NCBI GenBank assembly: GCA_019022655.1
Contig: JAFJYI010000037.1
Span: 4,402,001-4,466,000 of the forward strand
From: Acacia acuminata
Lineage: Eukaryota; Streptophyta; Magnoliopsida; Fabales; Fabaceae
Direction of reading: 5' to 3'
DNA: 64,000 nucleotides
Part shown: positions 1 through 12,014 of the stretch, in pieces
Numbering within the stretch: the stretch's first letter is position 1
How the letters are laid out: each line of letters opens with the position of its first letter
The notes under the pieces: generated by a model
What the model saw: only the letters and a program-made list of their open reading frames with translations
Told to the model about the DNA's origin: nothing
Databases searched by the model: none
Program-made: the position numbers and the translations under genes

Positions 1-201
1 ACATCCCTGCAATTGCGATATTATACCCAAACAGGTTTCTAAGTTGATGTTTATAATACTATACCTTAATAATGACTCACTGAGTTGTAGCACTACTTAG
101 ATGCAGTTGCAAAGTTGAATGCTAGAAACCTTGTTATTTGTTTCTCTGCTTGAATATGGAGCTCTTTATTTGTGTATGACCTTTTCAATGGGGCTTTTTA
201 G

Positions 202-3200
202 GTGAAATGGCTAAACAAGCAGCTGAGCAAACTGTGGCCATCTGTGGCAGAAGTAAGTATACCTGTGCCTCATTATACATTTGAATAATATCAATTGTTG
301 GTTTCTGCCAAGACTTAGTGCACTGGTTAGAATTTGATTTCTTCACACTCTGATGTTGGACATGGCATTTTGCACATTATATATGGCCTCTAATGATCAG
401 TGGATTTTTTTGTTGATTATTCGTGTCTTAGAATATTTCCTGTAACATTTCATTTGTGTGTTATGACTGGAAAGCTTTCATGTGTTTTAATGACCTAGTA
501 GCTAATAGTAACATAATATGATAACTGTTGTCACAGGGTAATTGACATAATTCATGTTATATCTTGTAGTTATATCATTCTATCTAAAAGTTCAATGCAT
601 GTGATAGGTTCTAGGAAATTAGATGAAATTATATGGAAAAAAAGGACTTAGGAAGAGAGAGAAATAGAAGAAGAAGAAGAAACTGTGGGATCAGCATCTA
701 GTCCTAGGAGTAGGGAAAATCTCAAGGTTATCTGAACAGTACTTCATTCAACCAACCAAATAAGCCTTACAACCTTGCATAAGTTTCACTTAACACATAC
801 ATCGGGAAATACAACGATAACTGTCAATAACTGAGTATGAAATTAACCATACAGTTATTTAGGATAATCCCAAGTCAGTTATAACATGTCTAATCTGTCC
901 GAGTGCCCTACTGGCACATTAGCCTGCCTTATTGTTTATGGCCACATTTCTGCCACTTCAATGTCTTTTTCAGCCTTGTTGCCATGTTTCCGTCTTTAAT
1001 GAATGAGAGGCCCTGGAATTGCATTTTGGACATGACTACCTATATTGTCATTTATATATCATGCTTTATACTGTGACAAAGTTTATATATGATAATTGGA
1101 TAATGGAAGTGCCCTCAATCATCAAATTTTAAATTTTATGTCCCACAAAAGCGTGGTTCTCATCTTATTTTTAAGAGTTGCCTTTTTGCTTCAAGTTGTC
1201 TGGGAAATCTTACTGGCACGTGTATGCCTGCTTTGATGAAATAGCTGAGCAATCTTAATATTGTTGGATTTTCTTTGCTTTTAGGCTGGATCAATGGTGA
1301 TCAAAGAATCTGTTGAACCACTGCTTGAAGAGTACAGACCTGCTGGAATTAGTTCATTGAAATTCAGCAAGCTGTCTCTTGGAAATGTTGCTCCAAAGAT
1401 TGAAGGTACCTTTTCTCAATATAAGTGCGCCCTCCATTTTGTTATATAAGCAAAACTTCATATGGTTCCTTGTTTTCTTTTTGGTTATAAGTAGAAAAAC
1501 ATAACCACAGTTTATGCATGGATGAATTTATTATATTTATTAAATGGAATCCGAAGTGCATTTTAGTCCCAAAGAAAAAATTGAGACGTAATTATTGAGA
1601 TAAACTACCATCCTTAAACTGTGGACGGCATTTTTTGTTTTTGTTTTTTTTTGCTTATATTTGAACAGAGGAAGTGTATTTAAAAAAGACAGATACTTGA
1701 TTGAACGGTAGAGGAACTCATAACAGAGGACAAATGAAAGAGTTTGTGAAATGTTTATCAGCAAGTCTTCCACATTTTAGGATGTCAGTTTATCGTTTTA
1801 ATTTCTCCTCCTTTTTGCCATTTTGTGAGCCCAATGTTTTAAGTAGCAATAAGGCTTGCTTCTCAAGATTTAGCTAAAAGATATTGCTGCTTTATTGCCT
1901 GACAATAACTTTCTGGGGAATGAATCTATTTCCACAATATTAAGATTCTTCCGATCATGTTCCAATTTTTCTTCTTATTTTTTAATCCACTTTGTCTTGC
2001 AGAATTATGAGAGATGAGAGTAGAGAATGTTATTTCTTCTTTAAAAGTTATTGTGTATATCTTCCTAGAAATTGTTATTATTCTGCCGAGGAAAAGCAAT
2101 TTGTGAGAGTCTAGATTGGCTTCTTGGTTGGAGACTTGTGAATAAAATTTGATTTAACTTTTGGCCTACCTAATTGGCCTCAAATTTTGATGTTAATACT
2201 TGCTAACAGTTGCTCAAGTTTCTGTTTGATTGTGAAGAGGTTTCCATTTTTTTGTAAGAATTTTGTTGCTATTTTTTTTATTTTTGTTAAAGCAAATAAT
2301 TGATTGAACAGGAGAGGGCATTTTTAACAGAGGACAAGTGAAAATGAGTTTTGAAATGTTTAGCATCAAGTCTTCCATATTTCGGATGTCAGTCTCTGAT
2401 TGGAATTTCTTTTAGTAAGGCTTGCTTTCAAGGGAAGTACATTACACATGTACAAAATATTTTGTTGTCTTTAACTTATAGATTTATAGATAATAATTTA
2501 GTTTCAAGGGAAATGTTTATGTTAAATATATATTAATAACTAGAAGTGTTTCTGTAAATGTAAAGCTCTTTAGGATAAAATTAACTTTCTATTTTATAAC
2601 TCTGAATAAATAGAAGCAAAATAGAAGTTTAATAAGTATTATTTAGTATTGTATTTTGAACATAATACTTTTATTTGGGAAATCCTGGTTTAAAGATTAA
2701 GTTCATAGTTCCCAGAGGGAAGGGCTATCAAATTGGGGCATCTTTTAGATCAGTGTAGAGCAATTTACCAAATATTATGTAAATGCAGTTTTATATCCTG
2801 CTCCTTCTTGTGCACCTTCCCATAGTCATTATTTTCTGTTGAATTTTTCTTTAGTTCATGAACTAATTGTTGTATGAATTCCTAATTCTTGTAGGTATTC
2901 GTGTTCAGAGTCTTAAGAAAGGCCAAATCATAATGGACATTGATTTCCGATGGGGTGGTGATCCCAGCATTATTTTGGCTGCTGAAGCGGCACATGTTGC
3001 TTCAATCCCCATTCAGGTTTGACTCAGATGAGTCCTCTTCCCTCCTGTCTCTCAAACTTGTTTGTAATAAAGTCCTGTTCCCTCACAAAATTTCAAGTAG
3101 TGATTATCTTTATTTTCTTGAATCAGTTGAAAGATCTCCAAGTTTTCACGATTATCCGTGTTATCTTCCAACTTGCTGAAGAGATACCCTGTATCTCTGC

Positions 3201-6200
3201 TGTTGTTGTTGCCCTGCTTGCTGAGGTAATCCAAGGGCGGAAAAGAGAATAAGTGCTGTTCTATATTTTTTTCAACCAGCATTCTGAATATATGGACCAT
3301 TTCGTTAGTGTTAAAAGTAAAGATAAACAGGAAAGGATTCGATTTAGTTTGCATTTATCTTATAGGAGGCAAGTCAAAGAAAAGTGGGTAGCAAACGTTT
3401 TTTCATTGAAAACAGAATAAGGGGTGTACTTTCAGCCAGCATTATGAATCTTTTGGCTATTTTGTTGAAGTAGAAAATAAGGATGGTTTGCATTTCTCTT
3501 ATATGTGGCAAGACAAAGAAAAGGGGTATCTAACACTTCTTCCTTGAATTAAATAAGCTTTGCCTCAACTACTGTTCCCTTTTAGTCTCAATAGTATTCG
3601 CTGCCTGTGGCTCTGAGGGTATTAATGCGTAGCTAATGCCTATAAATAGATGGATTAGGGACTGACTGTAATAGACTTTAAATAATGAAAAGTAATTCCC
3701 TGATTCTTCAGTTCTCTCTCTTTCTCCCCTCTTCTCTTCTCTCATTGTCACTGCTAAATATGATTGGTTTGGCCTGCTATTGGAATTACTAACTTTTTCA
3801 TTTAAATATTTGATCAGCCAAAACCTCGGATTGATTACACTCTTAAAGCCGTTGGAGGAAGTTTGACAGCTATTCCTGGATTATCAGATATGATTGATGT
3901 GAGTTCTGTCTGTTATCTGCACTTGTGACTTGATTCCCTCCGCATTTGATTTTGAATAAATACTCATGACTCATTCTGCTTTTTGCCCAACATTTCAAAG
4001 GACACTGTGGAATCAATAGTTACTGATATGCTTCAATGGCCTCATAGGATTGTTGTTCCACTTGGTGGTGTACCTGTTGATACCAGGTAATTATGAATCA
4101 TATGGGACTCTTCCGCCTTTTTTGTCAGAGTTGTGTTGTTTGGCTCCGTGTTATTTCTTGAGTATATGTACATACCAATGCACATAATAAGCCTTTTTTC
4201 TTTTGCAGTGAACTGGAGCTTAAACCTCAGGGAATTCTCACAGTGAATGTTCTGAAAGCCAATGATTTGAAAAATATGGAAATGATTGGGAAATCTGATC
4301 CATATGTAGTTGTGCATATTCGACCCTTGTTTAAGGTTAAAACCAAGGTTATTGACAACAACCTGAATCCTGTTTGGAATGAGACGTTCAACTTGATTGT
4401 TGAAGACAAGGAGACTCAGTCAGTCATTCTAGAGGTTTTGCACCCGTTATTCCACCTTATTCACTAATATTACTCTCTTCTGCCTCCTTTCTTTTGGATG
4501 TGCTTTGACGTTTAGCTTTCACCAATTTTAGCCTTTTATAAAAGTAGAAGATTTATCCCATTCACCACTTTATTAATGTTTTTTTATGGATTTGTCCAGT
4601 ACCTCCTATTAAGATTGATGTCTTGTTAATTACTTGCCTAGTGTTCTGTCATTAGGATGTAATTAGAGGCATATTACATATTTTGTTCCCAGGCATGGTT
4701 ACTGAAGAATACAAGAGTGAGAAAACCCTGTGTTCAACTACTTCTCTGGTTCGTGTTACTGTCAAAGCAGTAGCTAAGTCACATATATATTTGTCTGACG
4801 GATTAAAGAATCTGAGATTCTGGGGATTCTATTGGATCAGAACTGTAAATATAACTACTTCAATTCAAACCTGGTAATGGTTAGATGCAGGATAAAGGAA
4901 CTAAACAAAAAAACATAGAGGAACAAAATAGATAGGTGTTAGGACATGTTTGTCATTCTCAACTGTTGCTTTTGTTTTTAATGGATAATTTGTTCTGAAG
5001 ATCTTAATTTTAATCTGTTAAGCCATTCTTCTGTTTGTTTTTTCAGCTTTAGTAATGAAGTGCCTCTTTCTTAGTGGGTTCTATTTAATCAGTTTTTCAT
5101 TTAGTTGAGGACACTTTTGCATGTACCTTATGCGTCATTCTGAATTAATGTTTTAGTATAAATCTAACATGTTAAAGAGACTGTTATAGACAGACTGGAT
5201 ATTACCCAAAATCGATAACACCGGAATAGAATCTGATGGGTTATTTAATTGATTTATGTTTCAAAATACTAGCTTTTTATTTAAAACTGGATTATTATAT
5301 GTAGAGATAACAAAGTTTGAGATTGCTGATTAGTTCATTGGCCTATATAAATGAAGTTAATTATATTTGAAAACAGAAAAGTTGAAATTCTGGCCATTCT
5401 ATGTGCATCACAGTGGTTTTGTGCAAAATTGTGTCAGATTCCTCTCTGGAGTCTGGACTGTAGTTTTTCTGTTCTTTATGGCGTTGGAAACAATATTCTC
5501 TTCTCTTTTTCCTCTTCTCCACAAGAGTTATTAATATGTTGGTCTATCCCCGTTTCCCTCATTGTAACTTCACTTTTTATCCCGTATCAACCTTATTGTT
5601 CTTATATCATGTTTCTGCAATTAGGTTTATGATGAAGATATTGGGCAAGATAAGAGATTGGGAGTAGTAAAATTACCCCTTATTGATCTCGAGTCAGAAA
5701 CTGAAAAGGAAATTGAGTTGAGGCTGCTGCCTTCGCTGGACACACTTAAAGTAAAAGATAAGAAGGACCGAGGATCATTGACAATTAAGGTGTGAATATG
5801 TCGGTAATTATTTATTTTAATGACAAATATGTTATTTTGTTTGACTTTGATTGTGACATATTACATGCATATGTTAATTTGAGGCCTTGAACAGTTCATA
5901 ATTGATATTGATGAGAAGTGAGAATGGAGTGAGGTTTCTTTGTTTGTATTTGAATTTTGCAATTAGACTTCCTTGTAATTTCAAATGCAGTGATTTTGAA
6001 TTACAGCAATTTAGATTGCTTGGATTTAAAATGTGTTCTTTGGATAATCCTAACATTTGTAAAATTCATATTCATAGTGTATATAAATATATAACAATGT
6101 GAGAAGAAACAAACCCTTAAATGATAGAGCAAAGGAGGAAATTATCTTGTTTCACCATGTTTGGCAGAAGGTCAAATTCTTAAACAATTATTTGATTATT

Positions 6201-6702
6201 CTACTCTTGTTTTAATATTTTATCCTGTCCAAATTATGATATAGGTTACTATTAGTCATGTAATTCACAGAAACTTTTAGTTTATTTGTAAAATATAATT
6301 CTTTTGGAATTCCAGGTCTTATACCACCAATATAATAAAGAAGAGCAGTTGGAGGCTCTAGAAGCGGAGAAGAAGATACTAGAAGCAAGGAAGAAGCTGA
6401 AAGAGGAAGGAGTTATAGGAAGCACCATGGATGCTATAGACGGAGCAGCATCGCTTGTTGGTTCTGGTGTAGGAATGGTTGGTACTGGTGTTCTTACTGG
6501 TGCTGGCTTTGTTGGAAGTGGTGTTGCTGGTGGGGTGGGGCTTGTAGGTACCGGTCTTGGAGCTGTTGGCAGTGGATTGAGCAAGGCGGGTAAGTTCATG
6601 GGCCGGACTATCACAGGAGGACATAGCAGTGCGAGGAGGAGTGGCGCAACTACTCCGGTCAATAATGCTCAGGAAAATGGCGGCGGTGCAAAGCCTCTGT
6701 GA
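202..6702 (+). CDS. CLB1: Synaptotagmin-like calcium-dependent lipid-binding protein (CLB1/SYT7, NTMC2T4 type), 3' part of gene
   Basis: Nine exons join in frame to 445 codons plus stop: 202-252, 1285-1405, 2895-3016, 3127-3225, 3818-3898, 4001-4086, 4209-4434, 5625-5789 and 6316-6702. All introns are GT-AG. The product matches my memory of Arabidopsis CLB1 from its residue ~70 to the end; the missing 5' exons should encode the N-terminal membrane anchor. Exons 1-6 encode an SMP lipid-transfer domain (WLNKQLSKLWP, PKPRIDYTLKAVGG). Exons 7-8 encode one C2 domain: loop 1 has KSDPY, with Glu where the first Ca2+-ligand Asp usually sits, and loop 3 has YDED. The last exon encodes a charged coiled coil (KEEQLEALEAEKK) and then a Gly/Val-rich tail of repeated VGxG units. 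Known family members act at membrane contact sites, and Arabidopsis CLB1 was reported to bind lipid and DNA. Family assignment is firm; Ca2+ dependence is inferred. Confidence 0.93.
1675..2400 (+). repeat. Direct repeat inside CLB1 intron 2 (about 1675-1790 and 2285-2400)
   Basis: Two diverged copies of about 115 bp share TTGATTGAAC, AACAGAGGACAA and CAAGTCTTCCA, followed by GGATGTCAGT. They look like an old intron duplication. The sequence between them is ordinary AT-rich intron. Confidence 0.6.
3243..3550 (+). repeat. Tandem duplication in a CLB1 intron
   Basis: Two adjacent, diverged copies of about 150 bp occur at roughly 3243-3415 and 3416-3550. Shared landmarks are CCAGCATT(C/A)TGAAT, GGTTTGCATTT/AGTTTGCATTT followed by CTTATA, GGCAAG, and CAAAGAAAAG. 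No coding potential is seen. Confidence 0.6.
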
Positions 6703-6900
6703 TTTTCGCTTGGCATCTACCAGAAGCTGGATAGAACTTGAATTTGTAAACTTTGATGTTAAATTTACTAGTTTATTGTTCTGATATAGGACGTTTTCTG
6801 AATATTGATTGAAATCTGGGTTTAGTTTTAGCTGTACCTCCTTTATCTGTAATCTTGTCAAACCTGGACGTGTAATAAACCATGGTTGTACAAATTCCAG
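6703..6900 (+). other. 3' UTR of the CLB1-like gene
   Basis: This is AT-rich sequence directly after the TGA at 6700-6702. A TAATAAAC polyadenylation-like signal lies near 6872-6879, so cleavage probably occurs shortly after it. The boundary is inferred. Confidence 0.5.
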
Positions 6901-8397
6901 GTACATTGGAACCGAAGAGGTACAATAGCATAATTTATACCACATCCTAGTTCTTATTATAAGATCTTGTTTGTAGTTTAATTTGCTCTTTGAACAAGAT
7001 CTTATATTAAGGATTAACAATAATATTATACAAATTATTACACTTGACTATGGGTGTATGAAAGCTAATAGAAAATGGCATGTTCCTTTTACCATGGCCA
7101 TTATTTAGCTCTTGCATGTTTGTATCAAAGCCAATTTATCAGCCCCCTTGTCGCTGTTGCTGGAAATACTCCCACCATCCTGAAATATGAAAAACTAACA
7201 AGTATTCTTGATACCAAGAAAACTTTAGGGCTTGTGTGATTTTATGTCCTGTTTTTATGTTTCAAGTAGAATAATTTGTTAGATCAACTTTCAGAAACAA
7301 ATTTTGTCAAGTTGTTAACGAAATAGTAATTAGAGAGAAATAATATGAAAAGAGGAAGAATCATATGTATTACTCATGGAATAGCAACAAGCTCATACAA
7401 CAATAGTAACCAACTATTTAACATGATAGGAATCAATATCCTTTTACATTCATAAATCACATACAAAGGCCCTTATTTATATAGCCTAATAGTTAACCAC
7501 CTATTAACTAAGGTTATTAAATCATGAATGGACATTGAATTGGTCGGGACATTGAATTGGTCGGGGTATTGGGTTAAGAGTCAATGAATTAGATTGAGGT
7601 TAAACCATAGATAACTTGAGGCCAAATCGGTAAGGAAGTGAAGGAAAATATTGAATTAAATTATTTTTAAAATAAAAATTATTGAATCGGTTAAATTGAT
7701 TATGTAGCCGGACCGGACTTGTTATGTGACTAGTTGGTAGGTTTAGTATGGTCTAGTCTGATTTTAATAACATTGCTATTAACACACTAGTACTTCTAAT
7801 ACTCTCTCTTGAACAACCCTGACCTCAAAGGTGCTCAGATTAGTCAAACTAAGTGTGATTTTCCATGTCTCTAGCTATCAGATAGATAATCGTTAACCTA
7901 AAGTAACCTTTTCTTTTCTTTCTTAATACTCATTTTATTGTTAATATAAAACATATTTACCTAATTTGATTAGATAATGAAGTTATTTAAATTAGTTAAT
8001 ATGACTTGTATTTTTTAAAACACCATAACCATCTACCTTGATTATCTTTTTTTTTTTTCTCGATTAGTATTAAGAGAGCATCAATAGGAGTAAATTAAAA
8101 AAATATTGACAAATACGAAAACTACGTCTTATACTTAGGACCAAAATCAATTTTCCAGATATATCTTATATTAAGAATCAGAGAGAATACTAGTCAAATT
8201 ATGCCATTGGGAGGGAAGCAATTGTAATAGGATTGCCTCTTCTTGGTTTAACCTCAACAAGTTCCAACTCTAACAGCGCTAGCGAATGAAATTAATTGAT
8301 CATATCATTAGTGGGCATCATTTGTGGTTTCTTACAACTCACGTACGGCAGTTTCTTATTTATTTGTGTGATTATTGTCATTCATTGTAGATTGATA
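6901..8397. other. Intergenic spacer, no gene recognised
   Basis: AT-rich sequence without a supported gene. Two small items are visible: a short hairpin with arms AAGATCTTGTT and AACAAGATCTT at about 6961-7003, just past the CLB1 3' UTR, and a 17-bp unit (GACATTGAATTGGTCGG) repeated exactly twice at 7531-7564. Confidence 0.6.
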
Positions 8398-8589
8398 CTC
8401 CCTCCGGTATTAATTATAAGATAACATTTGAGAGTTGGTTTTGGTCCTAATTATAGGACAACATTTTAATTTTTGTCAATTTCTTCCAAAAATACCCCTA
8501 TTTATTCTTTTAAATGTATTTGGTTTTTGGTGAGTATATGTATATGGGTGCATAAATTCTTCCAGTTAATGAAACTTTTAAATTGTTAA

Positions 8590-8705
8590 GTATATATATA
8601 CACACAAACATATATATATATATATATGGTTGTGTGCAAAGGCGGATCTACGTTGATCGGAAGGGAGCACGTGCCCCCCTTGATTTTTTTTTTTTTTTTT
8701 TTTTA

Positions 8706-8747
<42 letters not shown>

Positions 8748-9286
8748 TTTTAATTATTTTTTTCCCTCTTCTATGTCTTTTTCAACACGTCTGGCTCACT
8801 CTACTCCTTGCTCTTCTTTCCCCTATAAAAATACTTGCGGACACATTTTAGCATTATGACCTCAACTGGGAAAGATTTGCTTCCTTTTCTGAGATACTTT
8901 CCTAACATTTTGTAGCCTTTTCTCTGTATTTTAGGTGGATATTCCTAGCATAAAAAATTGCTTGGAGCATGTAGGTTGCTAATTTTCTGCCATGGGCATT
9001 TTATGGCTAACACTTGCTCTTTTTCTTATTGATGATGATAAAACTTGCAACCGATGTGAGATGAAAACCTTCTGAATCCTGTATTATTTTTTGTGTTTTT
9101 AATGACAAGTGAAAAAAAAAATTTCGGGGGCAGCACCCTCCGTCAATTGTGCCCCCTTCCATAAATTTCTGGATTCGCCCCTGGTTGTGTGTGTATCTAG
9201 ATATGTGTGTGTGGGTATGTGTTTATATATGTGTGTGTGTGTGTATGTATATGCATATATGTGTAGATATATATATACGCACAAAC

Positions 9287-9323
<37 letters not shown>

Positions 9324-9359
9324 ACTGACTGTGTGTTTATATATGTGTGTAGGTATATA
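8590..9359. repeat. TA/CA/TG microsatellite tract, left part, interrupted by a MITE
   Basis: Alternating (TA)n, (CA)n and (TG)n runs occur at 8590-8636 and 9184-9359. The tract continues at 21509-21935 on the far side of the CACTA element, so it was one microsatellite before insertion. Apparent ORFs here translate only to low-complexity Tyr/Thr/His/Cys runs and are not genes. Confidence 0.85.
8637..9183. mobile_element. hAT-like non-autonomous element (MITE), 547 bp
   Basis: The terminal sequences CAAAGGCGGATC and GATTCGCCCCTG form an imperfect inverted repeat of the hAT type (CARRGGCG). The 8-bp sequence GTTGTGTG is directly repeated at 8629-8636 and 9184-9191, the expected hAT target duplication length. 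A subterminal G/C block (GCACGTGCCCCCC on the left, GTGCCCCC on the right) is also inverted. The interior contains a poly-T run and an (AAT)n microsatellite at about 8705-8748. No transposase is encoded. Confidence 0.85.
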
Positions 9360-9379
9360 CACTAGTGCAAAAAAGGGCT

Positions 9380-9835
9380 TTAAGACCGCCTCATTTAGGC
9401 TAGAGTAATGACACACTGGTCTTAATAGTATGACTGGTGGCAGTTTTGTAAATATAAAGAACTTCTTGGACCGCATCCTTTGTCAATGAGTCTTAAATAT
9501 ATTATTTAGACCGCTTAACAAAACAAACGGTCTTAAAAATGTAATTAAAAAAATTGAAAGTTCAAATTTCTTTATAGAGAAATCTCAAACAGGCCGACTT
9601 ATATTTTCTGCGGTCCAAAATAATAAGGAAAAAATTAAATAAACTTTTAAGACTGGATATATATAACAGACGGTTTTAAAGATTATATTTTTTAGACCGG
9701 ACATAAATTGTGCCCGGTACTAAATAGTTTATTACTTTTAAGTCCGAAGTTTAATAAACGACGGTCTTAAAACTTAACCTTTAAGAAAGTCTTTTTAGTT
9801 CATCCGGTCTTAAAAATAAACCGCCAAATATAATC
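9380..9835. repeat. Left subterminal repeat array of the CACTA element
   Basis: Multiple copies of TAAGACCG or CGGTCTTAAA occur in both orientations, for example near 9380, 9508, 9527, 9670 and 9770. In En/Spm elements such motifs are the binding sites of the TNPA protein; that role is inferred here from position and repetition. Confidence 0.8.
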
Positions 9836-9843
9836 TTCTTCGC

Positions 9844-10050
9844 GAAACGTTACCGACGACTTACGTTGTCACTCTGAACTTTGAAACCCCTCTTCTTGTT
9901 GTGAAACCACTCTTCCTGTTGCATTACCTCTCTTCCTCGCCCACGTGAAACGTTACCTTACGACTTACGTTGTCCCTCTGAACTCTGAAACCCCTCTTCT
10001 TGTTGTGAAATCACTCTTCCTGTTGCATTACCTCTCTTCCTCGCCCACGT
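9844..10050 (+). promoter_or_regulatory. Tandem duplication of a 103-104 bp unit ahead of the first CACTA gene
   Basis: The units 9844-9946 and 9947-10050 are about 95% identical and join head to tail. Each begins GAAACGTTACC and ends CTCGCCCACGT, which includes a CACGT core. The pair lies just upstream of the TNPA-like reading frame, so it is a duplicated leader or promoter segment. The regulatory role is an inference. Confidence 0.6.
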
Positions 10051-10076
10051 ACCATTAGCCTCTGTTACTCTCTCAT

Positions 10077-10613
10077 TTGCTCAGGCATTCCTCTCTTCCT
10101 GTCTCGAAAATGAACGGTGAAAACGATTCCATTCGTGTTCCGGGAACGCCAGTTACTGGTGTGAGTCAGAACGAACCCTCTTCATCTGACAATGTGCCTC
10201 ATAACCGCCTTTCACGCCGTGGTAGAAGAGGCACAAGAATGATGGATATAACCCTAAGTCGGACTTCTGGGTCAAGGCTGGAGATTCAGTTTGATGAAAA
10301 GTTGCAACCTTTCGGTCCTAATAAAAGCAAATATACTAGTTTTGTCGGCTATCTTACATGCAGCAAGGTTAGTATCTTGACTGATGAGTGGAAAAATGTG
10401 GGCTTGGGCAAAGTAAAGCAACCTATTTGGGACACTATCCGGCTTACATACACTGTCCCTGACTCTGAGAAGTTGAAAGACAAGACATTGTCTTATTGTG
10501 CTGATCGGTGGAGAAAGTTTAAGACCTCTCTTGCTAACAAGTATATTTTTGCCGAGGTTCAGCCTGACCAAAAGCCTTGGGACAAGTACACATTTATTGA
10601 TGAACAAACTTGA
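10077..10613 (+). CDS. TNPA-like protein N-terminal region (plant transposase, Transposase_24-like)
   Basis: An open frame of 178 codons; the probable start is the Met at 10110 (MNGENDSIRVP), though an earlier in-frame Met exists at 10077. After a Ser/Arg-rich leader comes a segment typical of CACTA-associated Transposase_24 proteins: EIQFDEKLQPFGPNKSKYTS, then SFVGYL, then a DEWKNV...IWDTIRLTY segment, and finally DRWRKFKTSLANKYIF. In known CACTA elements such proteins bind subterminal repeats. The frame stops at 10613; possible continuation downstream (11,200-11,830) is frameshifted. It is either the first exon of a spliced gene or a truncated copy. Confidence 0.7.
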   Translation: MLRHSSLPVSKMNGENDSIRVPGTPVTGVSQNEPSSSDNVPHNRLSRRGRRGTRMMDITLSRTSGSRLEIQFDEKLQPFGPNKSKYTSFVGYLTCSKVSILTDEWKNVGLGKVKQPIWDTIRLTYTVPDSEKLKDKTLSYCADRWRKFKTSLANKYIFAEVQPDQKPWDKYTFIDEQT

Positions 10614-11193
10614 CAACAATTTGTTCCGCGGACCACTCGAAGCTCGGTGAGTTTATATTTAGTTTTTTTGCCCTTTTGTTTGATTATTAACTTGTGCTTG
10701 ATATGTGAATGTTATTGTGTTCATCTAATCCGTTAGTTAAATTGTTTGGTGTGTGAATAGAAGTATACATTTCCCGCCTTTGTCTATGCAAGTTTGATAT
10801 GTAAACCCCGAAAAGGTAAAATACTAAGAAGGTAATTAAGGAAATAAAAATGGCATAAGAGTCAAGCCATTATTATAGTCTTAGTTCATTATAGTAGGTA
10901 GTGGTTAGACATTATTTAGTTCCGTTACTATCTAATGCGGGATCGCTTGGATCTGGATGCCTTAAAAAGGATCAAGTTTGTATTATTGCTAAGCATAATT
11001 CTCTTTTGTTTCTTAACCTATCTATCTATAGTACAAAACATAACTCCAATTTCTTCTACAATTCTACATCTTCCTTACATAAAATGTTGAAACTTGATGA
11101 AGTGAATTTGACTAGTGTTTGAAGTTCATTTCAAGCAAAAGTTCTTTAATTTCTGTTAGTGAGATGGCTGGAATTCATAATTAATAGTTGTTT

Positions 11194-11830
11194 TTAATTC
11201 GATTCACGGAAAGAAGGGAACAAGCACGGGAGATAGGGAGAAAGAATGATTGACCGCATAGGGCTTCTCGTGCGGATATGAAAAGGCTGAAAAAGAATTG
11301 ATGGCAACCAAGCGGAAGAGATTGGAAGATGAAGTAGAATCCAATCCTTTACGTGGTACATGACCCGCCATCTCCAATACGTCGCGAGGAGTTGTGGTTG
11401 CACATTCGGAAAAAGCCAGCGGTGCCTACACGAGTGAACAAACTCGTGTAGTTGTTGAAAGAATTGTAAGTATCGTTATTGTTATTTTTTAGTAACTAAA
11501 CATGTTTCATTACTAAGCTTCTTGTTATCCGTATCTTACGGGAAGATCTTAAAAAGAAAGAAGTAGAGGGATCTTTTGTGTCGGATGGGAGGAGTGATGT
11601 GATTCGGATCGTTGCGACCGAAAACCGGATCATGGTGGGCGTGTAAGGGGATTGGAGGACGGGTAGGCCTGAAGGAATACTTTGGTAAATCCAAACGCCA
11701 TAGACAAAGTATGGTTACCCGGGAGGAGATGAAACAGAGGATGGCCAAATTAAGTGAGGATGCATCGGCTAAAGAAGCAAGGTATCAATCCGAGATGAGC
11801 CGGATGAGGAGGAATTGAATCGGATGAGCC
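11194..11830 (+). pseudogene. Decayed middle part of the TNPA-like gene
   Basis: Plus-strand fragments in shifting frames resemble the middle of Transposase_24 proteins. A segment near 11,265-11,340 reads EKELMATKRKRLEDE. The piece GSFVSDGRSDVIR lies at about 11,570-11,610, followed after a frameshift by GGRVGLKEYFGKSKRHRQS and a Met/Glu-rich coil (REEMKQRMAKLSEDASAKEA) to 11,818. Stops and frame changes interrupt it. Confidence 0.55.
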
Positions 11831-12014
11831 AAATGAGGGAGGAATTGAATCGGATGAGGTTGCTTTTGAGCAATCGTCTAGAGACCGAGTGTTCCCTTCA
11901 CACATTCACATGCGCACTGCGTGCGCAGAAAGCACTAGAGGGAGCTGCATTGTTGGACGATCGAGCAACCTTGTGACCTATATGTGGAGGATCGTGATAG
12001 TCCCGCACGATTAG

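Noticed and set aside
6379..7020. Minus-strand 213-codon frame opposite the last CLB1 exon
   Set aside because: It is a shadow of a conserved plus-strand exon and its own 3' UTR; composition follows the complement of the Gly/Val repeat.
9099..9476. Open frames of 70-125 codons over the TG/TA microsatellite (also at 21,370-22,002)
   Set aside because: They translate to Tyr/Thr/His/Cys repeats from simple-sequence DNA and cross element borders.
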